64,000 nt of DNA from Bacillus pumilus (GTDB lineage Bacteria > Bacillota > Bacilli > Bacillales > Bacillaceae). Position 1 is the first letter of the stretch. The number at the start of each line of letters is the position of its first letter. The position numbers were made by a program, and so were the translations under genes. Below the pieces are notes generated by a model. It worked only from the letters and a program-made list of their open reading frames with translations, did not search any database and had not been told where the DNA came from. Below, piece after piece: positions 1 through 10,064 of the stretch. The DNA lies in the NCBI RefSeq assembly GCF_003431975.1, contig NZ_CP027116.1, positions 2,046,001 to 2,110,000 on the forward strand, in the 5' to 3' direction.

Positions 1-239
1 TCTTTTTTGCTATCTTGTTTTGGCAATGGTGTATGTAGCTGGATATGTTTCATTGGAAAATCTTCAGCTAACTTTGTCTTATTTACCTTTTCAGTCGGCT
101 TGTCCTTGATTAAACTCGTTTCCATCTTAATAAACGAGAATGTTAGCAGCCATCCTGTTAAAACTATTAAGACCTTCGAGTTAACTTTATAATATATGTT
201 ATTTGTATTTTTGTCTACAAATTTTTTGATAATTCTCAT
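1..239 (-). CDS. Small single-pass membrane protein, partial at window edge
   Basis: Open frame of at least 79 codons running off the left edge. The ATG at 239 follows GAGGAGTG and overlaps the shifted-frame stop of the polymerase gene (TGATG), which argues for translational coupling and for this start. The protein begins MRIIKKFVDKN and has one hydrophobic segment (VLIVLTGWLLTFSFI, about residues 23-37) followed by a charged tail. An SPBRE promoter-operator lies inside the first 18 codons, so genes further left may have their own repressed promoter. Function not recognised. Confidence 0.6.
   Translation of the reverse strand, partial: MRIIKKFVDKNTNNIYYKVNSKVLIVLTGWLLTFSFIKMETSLIKDKPTEKVNKTKLAEDFPMKHIQLHTPLPKQDSKK
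189..217 (-). promoter_or_regulatory. SPBRE promoter/operator
   Basis: Reading leftward: TAGACA (217-212), 17-bp spacer matching the SPBRE core (AAAATACAAATAACATA), then TATTAT (194-189). It is embedded in the first codons of the membrane-protein gene. SPBRE is the known operator of MrpR; promoter activity here is inferred from the hexamers. Confidence 0.65.
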
Positions 240-458
240 CACTCCTCAGTATTTTTTCTTTGGGTTGTAAGGATAAGAGAACCGTCCTCATTGATTTGAT
301 CGATTTTTGAAATTGTATGGTTGTACACACTGTTTTTATATACTTTTGGAATGAAGTTATTCCCTCTTCTAAACCCAGTAACCATTAAAAGCGTACCTCT
401 GGTATACCAAGATTTTTCTACAATCTCTTTTTTCCATTCCCTATAGGTTTCGATATTT
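239..458 (-). pseudogene. yorL: Frameshifted C-terminal 71 codons of the polymerase
   Basis: Directly after the polymerase codons for HYNKQI a second frame carries IETYREWKKEIVEKSW and runs about 71 codons to TGA at 241-239. That fragment has a high-quality protein composition and no usable start of its own. Restoring one base near 458 joins the frames and gives about 1305 residues, the length I recall for SPbeta YorL. The simplest reading is a one-base deletion (or sequencing error) rather than a separate gene. No canonical slippery heptamer is in frame. Confidence 0.7.
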
Positions 459-3400
459 GTTTATTATAGTGGCCGAATGAACCGCTCCATTGCTTAACAT
501 TTACCACTCCATCCTTAGTGAGTAGTGTAATGGTGTGCTTATTCTTATCTCTATCTAATACAGTTCCAGCAATTCTACATAACTCATGCTCATATAATGT
601 TTTGCCTTTCCACTGATATGGTCTTCCCTTGACAGGCTCTTCTGGAAGATCAAAGAAATTTTTGATGCCGTACTTTATCTCGTCTGCATGTTTCAATTCA
701 TGATCACCGTAATAGAAGCTTAGCGACTCCATTTCCCATTTGCTATACGAGCCGTCAGCATACTTAATCCATTCAAACTCAAGCAGAGCATTATTTAATC
801 GCAATAGTGCCTCTTCTGATGTTATCCAATCTTTTAAGGGTTGTATCTTTTTTTCTTGCTGCTTATCAAACTTTTGCAAAGATACTATTGGCAGACCGTT
901 ATCAAAATCAACTATGCATGATTCATCGTAATGATTGTTTAGAAATTCCGCTGCCACGTCATCTAAAAGAAGTAATTTGTCCTTAGGCTTATTAATTGTC
1001 TTATAAACGCTCTTCATTATGTAATCTCTGAATTTGAAGAAGCGTGCCTCTGTGTAATACTCTTTTGGGATAAGATTATGATTTAGAAGCATTTTTGTGT
1101 TTGCCATCGTTAGCTTTGTCTTAGGTTCTGATATTAGCGTAATAAATTCCTTCATCAGTTGTTTTCTTTTACCAAAAGAATCAAATGCGCCACCTTTAAT
1201 AAGTTGTATAATCTGTCCTTTTTTTAGTTCTCCTTCAATGAACATTCTCTTTACAAAGTCATCAAAGCTTTTGTATGGTCTAGCTGCAACAATTTTATGA
1301 ACAACATCATCTCCAATGCCATTCATACCTTTCAAGCCGAAAAGGATGCTTCCTGAGTCTCTGTCCGCTTTAAAACTAAACTTAGCTTTATTAATATCAG
1401 GCAGATCAACTTTAACTCCTCTTTGCCTCATATTGCCGATAGCGCTTGCTATCTTCCCATAATTAGTTGAAGCTTTTTTGTCATCTTCCTCGGAATCAAT
1501 GCCACCACTGTTTACTGTGAGACAAGCAGTGTTCCAATATAATGGATCATATTTGTAATTTAAATTTTGTTCTTGTAGAGCAATCACTGAATATGCCAAA
1601 GTGTGAAGCAGTGAGAAAGAATATCCAAATTGTCTCTTAAATTGAACATTCCAGACATAATCAAGCATGACTCTTCTAGTGCCTAGTTTTTCGCCTTTTT
1701 CAAAAAATAAAGATTGAACTTTCTTTAAAACATCGTCTTTCTTTTTTGCAATTGCTTTTCGCAGATAGTTACTTTCTTCAATTGAAAATCCTGATATTTC
1801 TTGATCCATTGACATTTGCATAACTACTTCTTGGGTATCAGCAACTCCATATATGCTTTTGAGATGCCTTGAGAGAACCTGGATTTCATTTTCATGTAGA
1901 CCATATTTTTTCATTTCACTTATCCAAATCTCAATGTTTAACTTATGTTTTGTATAAACATCTACAGGTTGTTCTTCACCATCTGACATTAGTCTCATTA
2001 GAGAGTTAGTGACTGAAGCCTCCAGTAAATTCTTTGGAGCAACCTTGATTGCAGCTTGTTGACCCACTTCTGTAGAAAACTGAAACAAATCAATAATTTC
2101 ACCTCTGCCCACCATTTCCCATAGTTTTGGATCTTCATACTCGATCACATCAGGATGAAGATAATTATTATATGTTTTTTTCAAATTTTCCAGGGCTTTA
2201 ATTTCCCCACTTTCAATCAAGTGATCTAAAGTAACCCTCATTTTATCTAAAGCTTCAATGGTTAATAAATCAAACTTTGTTGATCCCATTGATTCGCTGT
2301 CGCCCATATCAAATTGAGTGATATAAACACCTTTAGGAGTTCTCATCATAGCATTGGATTTAGTATAGTCTTCATTAAAGATAAGTACTCCTGCAGCATG
2401 TGAAGAACGCTTATTTGTAAGACCTTCAATTTTAAGACAAGTCTCTTTTAAATTAGGGTACGACTCAACCTCTCTTATAAATTCTTTAATTGGCTTTCTA
2501 TCTAATTCCTCATTTCCAAAGAAACAATCATTAAGTGTCCAATTTGCTCCTCTCTCAAATGGTATCATTCCACTTAGATATTGTGAGATGTCATTATCAA
2601 TTCCCAACCCACGGCATGCTGTTTGTAAAGCAGATTTAGATTTTTCTGTTCCAAAGGTACAAATCTGAAGCACTCTCTTTTCACCAAACTTAGCACGTAG
2701 AGCTTTCAAAATTTTAGGACGTTTTGAACCCTCAGTATCTATATCAATATCAGGTAAATCTGGTCTTGATTTATGTATATGTCTCCAATGTGGCAAGTTG
2801 TATTGCATTGGGTTAATTTGAGTGATATCAAGTAGATAGTTAACTAAAAATCCTGCTGCTGATCCCCTTGCAACACCAACCAGACTATCTCCACCACATT
2901 CATCATCCCAAATGGTGTTAATAATTTCTCTGACAGTTACATAGTAAGATGACATTGCTTGATTAAGCTTTTGACTGATTTCCCACAGTTCTCCTAATTC
3001 AACATCAATTCTTTTAAGAATTTCATGAAACTGTTCTCTAGTTAAATCTGGTCTTTTTAACTTTTCTGTAAACCCATCTTCAATTAGCTTTATTAGATAC
3101 CTATCTTGCTCATTGTTGGAATTAGCCATTTTACCAATGTATTCATACTTTTCATAACCTGGTTTAAATATGTGTGACAGCTCAAAATCAGGTAGTTCAA
3201 TTTTTGGAATATATGGCTCATGCTCAATTGTGTATTCATCAACCATATTTCCAATAATCATTGTGTTCTCGATTGCTTCACTCACAATGTTTTTATCTAA
3301 ATAGCTCATCCTTTCATATATTTCACTAATGTTTTGAACAAAACATGCTTCATAAAATGAATCGATTTCTCTTTCACCGTCTTTTGCGTTGAGAAAAGCT

Positions 3401-4152
3401 TGATGTATTGCTCTATCTTCTGGTCTAAGATAATGAGCATCGGTTGTGACAATCATTTTTAATTTATATCCGTTAGCTATATCAATCAATTTCTTATTGC
3501 AGTAAACCTGCTCATCGGAATAAGCTGGCTGCAGTTCCACAAAGAAATTCTCATCTCCAAAAACTTCTATACACCATGACATAAAATCGTGAATCTTTAG
3601 TTTCAATCGCTTAATCTCTTCTATGTCATTGTTAACTTCAGCTTCCCTAATTTTTAGCAATAGAATATTAACTTCAGAACCCAAGCAAGCTGTGGTAGCT
3701 AACAGATTACCTGGATTCTGCTTAACAATTTTCTCAACATCTTTTTTTAACGTTGGCACCCTTTCCATTGTTCCAGTATAAAAAGAGTTCTCCCAAGCCA
3801 TCGAGGATAAAATTCTTAGTTGCTCATGACCAAATTGGTTTTTGGCCAACATTAAAAAGTGAGGGAATTTAGTGAATCCAGACTTATAGTTATCTCTAAC
3901 TTCTTCCAGTGAATCCACCAGATATGCTTCATTCCCCAGAATTAACTTGAAATCTTCTGGCATTTCACCAGAATTCTTCATTTTTTTCACAGTTTGTATT
4001 GCTTCTAAGTGTGCTGACAGCACTTCATGATCTGTAATTGCTAAACCTTTGTAACCCTGATCTAAAGCTGTTTTTAACAACTGTTTAACCTGGTTTGTAG
4101 AGTCTAACAATCTAATATTGCTTTTGTCAGTATGACAATGACAGCCAATCAT
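418..4152 (-). CDS. yorL: DNA polymerase III alpha subunit, PHP-containing (YorL-like)
   Basis: Phage replicative C-family DNA polymerase. The N-terminal PHP domain starts at once (MIGCHCHTDKSN) with further metal-binding motifs AITDHE and TTDAHYL. The polymerase core shows GVARGSAAGF (about residue 435) and the catalytic aspartate motif PDLPDIDID (about residue 470). No 3'-5' exonuclease domain is seen, so the layout is DnaE-like. It heads a tight operon with the DHH nuclease, primase and helicase, 10 bp downstream of the nuclease gene. As sequenced it ends at residue 1244 with an aberrant tail, because the frame breaks near 458; the true C-terminus continues to 239. Known family: SPbeta YorL. 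Confidence 0.93.
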   Translation of the reverse strand: MIGCHCHTDKSNIRLLDSTNQVKQLLKTALDQGYKGLAITDHEVLSAHLEAIQTVKKMKNSGEMPEDFKLILGNEAYLVDSLEEVRDNYKSGFTKFPHFLMLAKNQFGHEQLRILSSMAWENSFYTGTMERVPTLKKDVEKIVKQNPGNLLATTACLGSEVNILLLKIREAEVNNDIEEIKRLKLKIHDFMSWCIEVFGDENFFVELQPAYSDEQVYCNKKLIDIANGYKLKMIVTTDAHYLRPEDRAIHQAFLNAKDGEREIDSFYEACFVQNISEIYERMSYLDKNIVSEAIENTMIIGNMVDEYTIEHEPYIPKIELPDFELSHIFKPGYEKYEYIGKMANSNNEQDRYLIKLIEDGFTEKLKRPDLTREQFHEILKRIDVELGELWEISQKLNQAMSSYYVTVREIINTIWDDECGGDSLVGVARGSAAGFLVNYLLDITQINPMQYNLPHWRHIHKSRPDLPDIDIDTEGSKRPKILKALRAKFGEKRVLQICTFGTEKSKSALQTACRGLGIDNDISQYLSGMIPFERGANWTLNDCFFGNEELDRKPIKEFIREVESYPNLKETCLKIEGLTNKRSSHAAGVLIFNEDYTKSNAMMRTPKGVYITQFDMGDSESMGSTKFDLLTIEALDKMRVTLDHLIESGEIKALENLKKTYNNYLHPDVIEYEDPKLWEMVGRGEIIDLFQFSTEVGQQAAIKVAPKNLLEASVTNSLMRLMSDGEEQPVDVYTKHKLNIEIWISEMKKYGLHENEIQVLSRHLKSIYGVADTQEVVMQMSMDQEISGFSIEESNYLRKAIAKKKDDVLKKVQSLFFEKGEKLGTRRVMLDYVWNVQFKRQFGYSFSLLHTLAYSVIALQEQNLNYKYDPLYWNTACLTVNSGGIDSEEDDKKASTNYGKIASAIGNMRQRGVKVDLPDINKAKFSFKADRDSGSILFGLKGMNGIGDDVVHKIVAARPYKSFDDFVKRMFIEGELKKGQIIQLIKGGAFDSFGKRKQLMKEFITLISEPKTKLTMANTKMLLNHNLIPKEYYTEARFFKFRDYIMKSVYKTINKPKDKLLLLDDVAAEFLNNHYDESCIVDFDNGLPIVSLQKFDKQQEKKIQPLKDWITSEEALLRLNNALLEFEWIKYADGSYSKWEMESLSFYYGDHELKHADEIKYGIKNFFDLPEEPVKGRPYQWKGKTLYEHELCRIAGTVLDRDKNKHTITLLTKDGVVNVKQWSGSFGHYNKQISKPIGNGKKRL

Positions 4153-4162
4153 TTAACCCCTC

Positions 4163-5887
4163 CTAGAACACGAGTTCTTTTTCCTTGGTTTCAACCACCT
4201 CCAGTTCAACAATTTCAAACTGAGCTGTTTTTCTTCCCATATATTCATTCGCCTTTGCTTTTCCAATGATGTTTAAAACAAGTAATTTGCTCTTGTTTGA
4301 TGTTAGGCTTTCGTAAAACTCTATATCACTTTTTAAACGTATGTATTCAATGTCGTTCCACTTGAACTTAATAGTGTTTTTGTTCTTTTTCCCTATGTGT
4401 TCGATATCTTCTGCAGCAATTTCAATGTTTGTTATTGAAATCAAAGGTTCTTCAACTTTGTAGCCCCATAAGAATTTATAGTTATCGATTGTAAATATAA
4501 ACTTTTTGCTTAACTTATTAGATGGGATTTCAAAATCCACTTCAAAGCAATCATTATGTTCAATTTCCCTTAGCCGATCATTCAGTTCGTCATTAACTTC
4601 TGCAAGTCTCTCTCTTTTAATTTTAAAGCCAGCAGCATTCGGGTGACCTTCTACAAATTCGAATTGATTTGTAGACAAAAGCAATTCTTTAAAATCTTTA
4701 ATCTCACCTTTGTCATATCCTCTAATAGAACCTGTAAGCATTCCTTCTTCTTCATCTTTCCTAGCCAATAAAACAGGTCTTTTATAGAAATCTGCCAGTT
4801 TATTTGCCACAAGCCCTGTTAAGTCTTTATCAAGGATACCTTCCACATACACAATGAGCACTTTGTTATCTAACAAACCCTTGCTTTCAATTCTAATTTC
4901 AATCTCTTCTGTAGCTTTATCAACCAATCTTTTTTGTTTCCCTTTCAGATTGGTAAGCATCCTTACTGTATCATCCTGAATAGAAACCATTTCTTCAGTA
5001 TCTGAACCCCTTTTTTTGTATGGCACTTTCTCTCTGGATCCAAGCAAAGCTTTAAACATTTGTTCTTTTTCTTCTCTGCTGCCAACTCTTATCGCCGCAT
5101 TTATCAAAGGATTGATGTAAAATTGTGTGCTTTGAATTGTTTTATTACCACCCGTAGAATACTCTTGCTTTTTAAACAACTTTCTAAGCAATGGATTTTT
5201 CAACTCATTCAATCCTAAATACATGTAATATCTCGTTTCCAATTCACGTGAATCGGCTGAATCAGCAATATTACCGATAGAAACTAAGTCGACAAACTTT
5301 TTGGCGATATCTTTATGGAGTTTTGCATCTAATGCCTGGCATACCTTATAGACCATCCCTGCTCCTGTTAGAGACTTGTTCTTGTATTCAGGAGACAACT
5401 GGTTATTAACAATTAGAGCGTCTTCAGACTCAATGTCACAGTCATGATGATCAATTACTATAGTCTCAAGACCTCTATCCTTAAGTACTTTATGTTCATC
5501 ATATTGATTAGATCCTGCATCAGGAATGATAACTAAATCCGTATTTGATGGAACATCATCTGGATTGATTCCATGTTGCTTACCTTCTTGTAATCTATAG
5601 GTAATTTTCGCTCTAGGGTACGCTTTTTTAATGTATCCAATTAAAATTGCTGATGAAGTATAGCCATCCGCATCACAATCCACTTGAATAAATATGTTAT
5701 TTTTGTTTTCTAAATGTTGAATAATTAATTCAGCAGCTTTATCAATATTGTTTAATAAGGAATAATTCAATTCACTGCTTTTTCCCACATCAATAAAACC
5801 ACTTGGATTAGTAATCCCTCTATTAACAAGGATTGTTTTAATCGGATTTTTGAGGTAATCATTACTACCTATAAGTTTGTACTCCAT
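4163..5887 (-). CDS. yorK: RecJ/DHH-family single-strand exonuclease (YorK-like)
   Basis: 574-residue DHH phosphoesterase. Visible motifs are DCDADGYTSSA (about residue 70), IIPDAGSNQ (about 115), VIDHHDCD (the DHH motif, about 145) and a C-terminal DHHA1 signature EGHPNAAGFKI (about 415). This is the RecJ arrangement, a 5'-3' single-stranded DNA exonuclease used in recombination or primer processing. The start codon abuts the primase stop (5887/5888) and the polymerase follows after 10 bp, so the three are co-translated parts of the replication module. SPbeta counterpart: YorK. Confidence 0.9.
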   Translation of the reverse strand: MEYKLIGSNDYLKNPIKTILVNRGITNPSGFIDVGKSSELNYSLLNNIDKAAELIIQHLENKNNIFIQVDCDADGYTSSAILIGYIKKAYPRAKITYRLQEGKQHGINPDDVPSNTDLVIIPDAGSNQYDEHKVLKDRGLETIVIDHHDCDIESEDALIVNNQLSPEYKNKSLTGAGMVYKVCQALDAKLHKDIAKKFVDLVSIGNIADSADSRELETRYYMYLGLNELKNPLLRKLFKKQEYSTGGNKTIQSTQFYINPLINAAIRVGSREEKEQMFKALLGSREKVPYKKRGSDTEEMVSIQDDTVRMLTNLKGKQKRLVDKATEEIEIRIESKGLLDNKVLIVYVEGILDKDLTGLVANKLADFYKRPVLLARKDEEEGMLTGSIRGYDKGEIKDFKELLLSTNQFEFVEGHPNAAGFKIKRERLAEVNDELNDRLREIEHNDCFEVDFEIPSNKLSKKFIFTIDNYKFLWGYKVEEPLISITNIEIAAEDIEHIGKKNKNTIKFKWNDIEYIRLKSDIEFYESLTSNKSKLLVLNIIGKAKANEYMGRKTAQFEIVELEVVETKEKELVF

Positions 5888-7015
5888 TTATTCCTCCCTC
5901 GTTGTGATCTCTATTTTATTTTTCATCAACTCCTCTAATATTTCTTTCCCTTTATCTGCTGGGCTGTCTCTGTAATCCAAAAGATTATTATAATCCCAAA
6001 GAGCAAATACTCTCATATATGGGGTGAATTTACTTGCCAGCTTCACAATTTTCTTCTCATACTCCATTAGTTTTTCAGCATATATTTCATCAGACTCATC
6101 TTCTTTTTGCGGCCTGAATTTATCTAATGCAATAATTACTTCTTCAACTCCAAGTGATAGCAAGATATCCCGATGATAAACTGAGATATTACTAGAACAC
6201 ACCGCACAAGTGAAGTTATCGTCACCATAGAAATCATTGCATTTTAAAACCGATTTTTCTGATTCAAATAGAACCGCTTTTTTCAGTCGCTTAACTGCTG
6301 ATTTTGTTATATGCAGCCCATACAAATTCAACATTGTTGGATGATTGTACAGATTGTTCTCTATTTTCAAAGGCATGTATTTAAATCCTTGTTCTATTTC
6401 TTCTTTAATCATCGATCTCTTTCTAATCCCCACCAAATTCCCATGTAAGTCTCTATGGGGAATTGAAATACCTTCTGTATGGGATCTGAAATAGTATCCT
6501 ATCTCAAATGCTTCCATCGTAGAGTGGCTTATGCCTTCTCTAAGCCACTCTGTATGATGGTAAGGAATAAATACATTGAGTACTTTTTCGTTAAATATAG
6601 GGAGCTCTGTGTTCTGTTTTGGTGTTCTTTTGAATCGGTCAAATATTGCCCAATCTTCTTCTAAGCTTTGTTTTTTTGAAGCACTTGAGCCTCCAAAGCC
6701 AAACCTTTTTCCAGTTATACTTACTATGTATTCAATTGCCTGGCTAAAAGTAAAATTGACGCCTTTTTGTTTTTTCGCTCTTATAACAAGCTCAAATACA
6801 TCAAAGCTGTCACCGCATTCTGTATAACATTTGAACTGTTTACTTTCATTGTAATAATACAACTTGAAGCTCCCACCCGAAGCGTTGTGGCACACAGTTC
6901 TATATACTGGATGACCATTCTGCCATAGATTCTTTTCGCTTCCTAGTTCCAACATTATCTTATGTATTTCGTCTATCGTTAAGCTATCTTTTATTTTATC
7001 TTTATTAAAACGCAA
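5888..7015 (-). CDS. yorJ: DnaG-type primase (YorJ-like)
   Basis: 375 residues. A CHC2-type zinc-binding region near the N-terminus (CHNASGGSFKLYYYNE, then KCYTECGDSFDVFE, residues 42-77) recalls the DnaG template-binding domain. A central and C-terminal toprim-like region contains VLFESEKSVLKC (about 250) and EEVIIALDKF (about 290), with acidic residues expected for metal-dependent primer synthesis. It sits between helicase and DHH nuclease genes, as in SPbeta. Role: priming for the phage polymerase with the DnaB-like helicase. The toprim assignment is by motif only. Confidence 0.82.
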   Translation of the reverse strand: MRFNKDKIKDSLTIDEIHKIMLELGSEKNLWQNGHPVYRTVCHNASGGSFKLYYYNESKQFKCYTECGDSFDVFELVIRAKKQKGVNFTFSQAIEYIVSITGKRFGFGGSSASKKQSLEEDWAIFDRFKRTPKQNTELPIFNEKVLNVFIPYHHTEWLREGISHSTMEAFEIGYYFRSHTEGISIPHRDLHGNLVGIRKRSMIKEEIEQGFKYMPLKIENNLYNHPTMLNLYGLHITKSAVKRLKKAVLFESEKSVLKCNDFYGDDNFTCAVCSSNISVYHRDILLSLGVEEVIIALDKFRPQKEDESDEIYAEKLMEYEKKIVKLASKFTPYMRVFALWDYNNLLDYRDSPADKGKEILEELMKNKIEITTREE

Positions 7016-7029
7016 GGGTTAATACACCC

Positions 7030-8559
7030 CTATCCTGCCTGAATAACAAGTTTATCTACATTAACAATTTCATTGTCTACATTAGTAACAAAGCAATCTT
7101 TAATTCGCATAGTTCCCATGTTTATGTATGTAAAGACTTTCACGTTCACATGTCTATTTCCACGATTCTTATATACATGAACTACGAAGTTAGGTTCTCT
7201 TCCTCCGAAACTGCCACTAGCAGTCATAATTTTTTCAACTGCTTTTTTTTCTTTGTTGCTTAAAGGCAATATAATCATCCCAGCATCAATTTTGTTTGCT
7301 ACTGCTTTACTTCCACTTAAATATTGCCCATCAATCACTTCTCCTTTTTTCCAAGCTTCTTTCCACTCTCCATTCAACTGTGTCGCAGATGAAAGAAAAA
7401 TGCCATACTTATTAGCTAATGTTTTTAATTTATCCGATATTACAAGCAAAACTTGATCTTCCCTAAGTTTTATTCCACTTCCTTTTGCCATTTCAGCAAA
7501 GATTGAAACTGATGTATGGATGTAATCATAGAAATAATACTGAACCCTATTTTTCACTACATTCCTTTCAATTGTTCTCTCAATCTCTTGAATATTAAAG
7601 TCTGGCAAATAATCAAACCAAATTGGGGAATCACTTAGAATTTTAGCTGCCTTAATTACCCTTGCTTCTTCATCTTCACTCATATTGTTTAATTGAATTT
7701 TCTCTTCGTTCACATCACTAATGAAGGCCAACGCAATGGTTTGTAATTCTTCTTGCAACATTTCTGTTGAAGTTACGTTCGAATGTTTGCCCCATTTATT
7801 TTCAATCCATTGCTCCTTTTTTGTGTCATAAAGCATTGTGGCACTTAAAACACAAGCATCAGCAACCATGTTTCGAGTCTTTCCTACTCCAGTTGTACCT
7901 GAACGAAGATAGAATTTTTTCAACCTAGATCCTCTAAAAAGGGAAGTAAGCATTTCACTATTCATCGGGGCACCAATTTCAGGGGATTTTTTTATTCTTT
8001 CTAATAATTTGTTGACACCTTCTCCACCCTGGATGCTACTACTATCTGATGATTCTTTAAATTTTTCTTTGATTTCAACAATATTATTTTCATAAATTCT
8101 CAAAATCTCTTCAACTGAGGTTGAATCAAAGTTAGACTGCATTTCTTCTTGTTCTTTAGGATCAATCAATGTATCATCATAGATTCCACTAATATCAAAT
8201 CCGATACCTTGCATTTCTCTAAGCAAACTGAACTTTTTTAACTTTTCATAATAGTAATCAAAATTCTCTAGTGAGGGGAATTCCTGAACTTTCTCAATAT
8301 ATTCATCCCCGTTAGCATCTTCAAAAACCTTATATTGAGTTGGGTACTCTTGAAGATAGCCTACAATCTCAATTAAGTTGAGATCTTCAACTCCCTGTCG
8401 CTGAAGATTACGCATAACAGAAAAAATGATCCTATGAAACTTCTCAGGGAAATCTTCGGGCACAAGTTTGTATTTGCTGCTTTCAGCCACAATTGAAGGA
8501 TCTTTTAAAATACATCCCAGAACTTGCATTATTGTTTGTTTATCTTGTAACAATAGCAC
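7030..8559 (-). CDS. yorI: Replicative DNA helicase, DnaB family (YorI-like)
   Basis: 509 residues: an N-terminal DnaB-type helical domain (residues 1-110), a linker, then a RecA-like motor. Walker A is SGTTGVGKTR (about 220), the Walker B region is QYYFYDYIHT (about 340), and SSATQLNGEW (about 395) matches the H3/sensor region of DnaB. It should be a hexameric 5'-3' helicase partnering the downstream primase. The neighbouring genes are 8-15 bp away on both sides, consistent with one operon. Confidence 0.9.
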   Translation of the reverse strand: MLLLQDKQTIMQVLGCILKDPSIVAESSKYKLVPEDFPEKFHRIIFSVMRNLQRQGVEDLNLIEIVGYLQEYPTQYKVFEDANGDEYIEKVQEFPSLENFDYYYEKLKKFSLLREMQGIGFDISGIYDDTLIDPKEQEEMQSNFDSTSVEEILRIYENNIVEIKEKFKESSDSSSIQGGEGVNKLLERIKKSPEIGAPMNSEMLTSLFRGSRLKKFYLRSGTTGVGKTRNMVADACVLSATMLYDTKKEQWIENKWGKHSNVTSTEMLQEELQTIALAFISDVNEEKIQLNNMSEDEEARVIKAAKILSDSPIWFDYLPDFNIQEIERTIERNVVKNRVQYYFYDYIHTSVSIFAEMAKGSGIKLREDQVLLVISDKLKTLANKYGIFLSSATQLNGEWKEAWKKGEVIDGQYLSGSKAVANKIDAGMIILPLSNKEKKAVEKIMTASGSFGGREPNFVVHVYKNRGNRHVNVKVFTYINMGTMRIKDCFVTNVDNEIVNVDKLVIQAG

Positions 8560-8567
8560 CCTCCTTT

Positions 8568-9035
8568 CTAAAGTTGAGCAATATCAATTAGATCTCTTGG
8601 AGTTCCATTTTTAACTTCCTTTAAAGTGAAATACAATTCAGTTCTTTTTTCATATTGAGATGCTGCATCGATAACTTTCTTTTCTTCTATGTAATTTCTT
8701 TTTGCATCCTCATAAATATATGGAACAATACCAATACCGCCGTGTTCTTGAGGATTGTTACCTAGAATCTCATAGAAGTATTTAAGTGCTAATTCGATTC
8801 CTTTAAGCTTGTACCTATATTCTTCTTGAAATACCTTAATTTGCTTCCGAATCATACCTGTAGGAGCATCGAGGTTATATAACTTGCAAATATATTCATA
8901 CAAACTTTTTCTGTCCTCGGCCTCTCTTTGCCATGTATTAAAACAAGCTGTATGATAATACCTCTTTTTATAAGGAAAGGCGTCGTCTTTGTCTAAAGAC
9001 TGCTCACAATAGGGACATTTTACTTGTCTACCCAT
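8568..9035 (-). CDS. yorH: Zinc-finger replication-module protein (YorH-like)
   Basis: 155 residues. An N-terminal treble-clef-like site CPYCEQSLDK with YHTACFNTW (residues 7-33) suggests zinc binding; the rest is helical and charged. It lies immediately upstream of the helicase gene, in the position of SPbeta YorH. Helicase loading or DNA binding is conceivable from context only. The start is supported by an AAAAAAGGGGGA-type ribosome binding site. Confidence 0.7.
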   Translation of the reverse strand: MGRQVKCPYCEQSLDKDDAFPYKKRYYHTACFNTWQREAEDRKSLYEYICKLYNLDAPTGMIRKQIKVFQEEYRYKLKGIELALKYFYEILGNNPQEHGGIGIVPYIYEDAKRNYIEEKKVIDAASQYEKRTELYFTLKEVKNGTPRDLIDIAQL

Positions 9036-9057
9036 TAAATCCCCCTTTTTTAAATCA

Positions 9058-9079
9058 AGAGAGGGAGATACCCCTCTCT
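9058..9079 (-). other. Intercistronic hairpin between the ATPase and zinc-finger genes
   Basis: Inverted repeat AGAGAGGG (9058-9065) and CCCTCTCT (9072-9079), six-base loop. On the transcribed strand it is followed by TTGATTT, a weak T tract. It may partly terminate or stabilise the transcript between the two genes. Confidence 0.45.
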
Positions 9080-9080
9080 A

Positions 9081-10052
9081 TTAATCTAATAAATCATTTA
9101 GATCATCAAGGATTACCGACATGACATCTAACTGCTTTGGTGTGCACTCAGTTACTTTCTTGTCTTTGCCCAAATGTTTTTCAACCACTTCATTCAATTT
9201 TTCGAGTTTCCCTTCAGCATTAAGTTTCTTGCCAGTCTCTTTGATGCTGTTCATTAAACTGTCAAAATCCTGACTCTCTGAGGAGTTCACCTCTTTTTGT
9301 TGCTCATATGTAACTGCTGTGATACCTTCAGCTGCTTCTTGTCTCTCAACCGCTTCAATAATGGCTTGGTTTAGATTCTCGGCTGTGAATTCCTCTAGAT
9401 ATGTATCAATATAATCAAATCGAGATCGAGCAAAGAAATCATCTGTTTCGGCCATCCACGCACTTGATTTGATAACATTCTTTTCTTCATCAACTCCATT
9501 AGATTCTAAGTAAACTACAATATCACTGTTATCAATTACTGGAGCTAAGGCACGTTTATCACCTTTAGGATAGATTTTACCTTTTTTATCTGCTTCTGCA
9601 TGAGCGATAAAAATAACTGTAAAACCATTGCTAATTAATTTATTAATCTCATCCCAAACTTCATTTTCATACTCTTTCCACAATCCAAAACCATCGTTTC
9701 CATCTTTAATTCTTTCAACATTGTATTGATTACAAACATATTTTGTCGCATACTTTGCAAATGCATCAACCTCGTCTACAACAATTGTTTGATACTTTTC
9801 CTTTGCTTTTTCAACGTTTTTGGAAAGCTGCTTGTTTACCTTTTTAAAGTCTCCCCAACTATTGATTGGCATAAAATTTACACCAGCAATTGCATTTAAT
9901 CCTTTTTCAAAAGGTAAGTACAATGGTTTAGTCATTCTTGATGATTGCTTGCTCTTACCTAAGTTGTTAGAACCATAAATAGTGACAACCTTACCTTCAA
10001 TTCCTTTTGCAATTACTGAAACTTCTGGCTTAAAAATATCTAATCCTGACAA
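9081..10052 (-). CDS. yorG: RecA-fold AAA ATPase, Sak4-like (YorG-like)
   Basis: 323 residues. P-loop VTIYGSNNLGKSKQSS (residues 23-38), Walker B YQTIVVDEVDAF (about 88-99) and sensor-like GFTVIFIAHAEADKKG (about 143). The order and spacing resemble phage Sak4/AAA_24 recombination ATPases that work with a single-strand-binding partner. The adjacent upstream gene encodes a protein with an SSB-type C-terminal tail, fitting such a pair. The Sak4 assignment is inference; the ATPase fold is firm. Confidence 0.82.
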   Translation of the reverse strand: MSGLDIFKPEVSVIAKGIEGKVVTIYGSNNLGKSKQSSRMTKPLYLPFEKGLNAIAGVNFMPINSWGDFKKVNKQLSKNVEKAKEKYQTIVVDEVDAFAKYATKYVCNQYNVERIKDGNDGFGLWKEYENEVWDEINKLISNGFTVIFIAHAEADKKGKIYPKGDKRALAPVIDNSDIVVYLESNGVDEEKNVIKSSAWMAETDDFFARSRFDYIDTYLEEFTAENLNQAIIEAVERQEAAEGITAVTYEQQKEVNSSESQDFDSLMNSIKETGKKLNAEGKLEKLNEVVEKHLGKDKKVTECTPKQLDVMSVILDDLNDLLD

Positions 10053-10064
10053 ATAACCCTCTCC

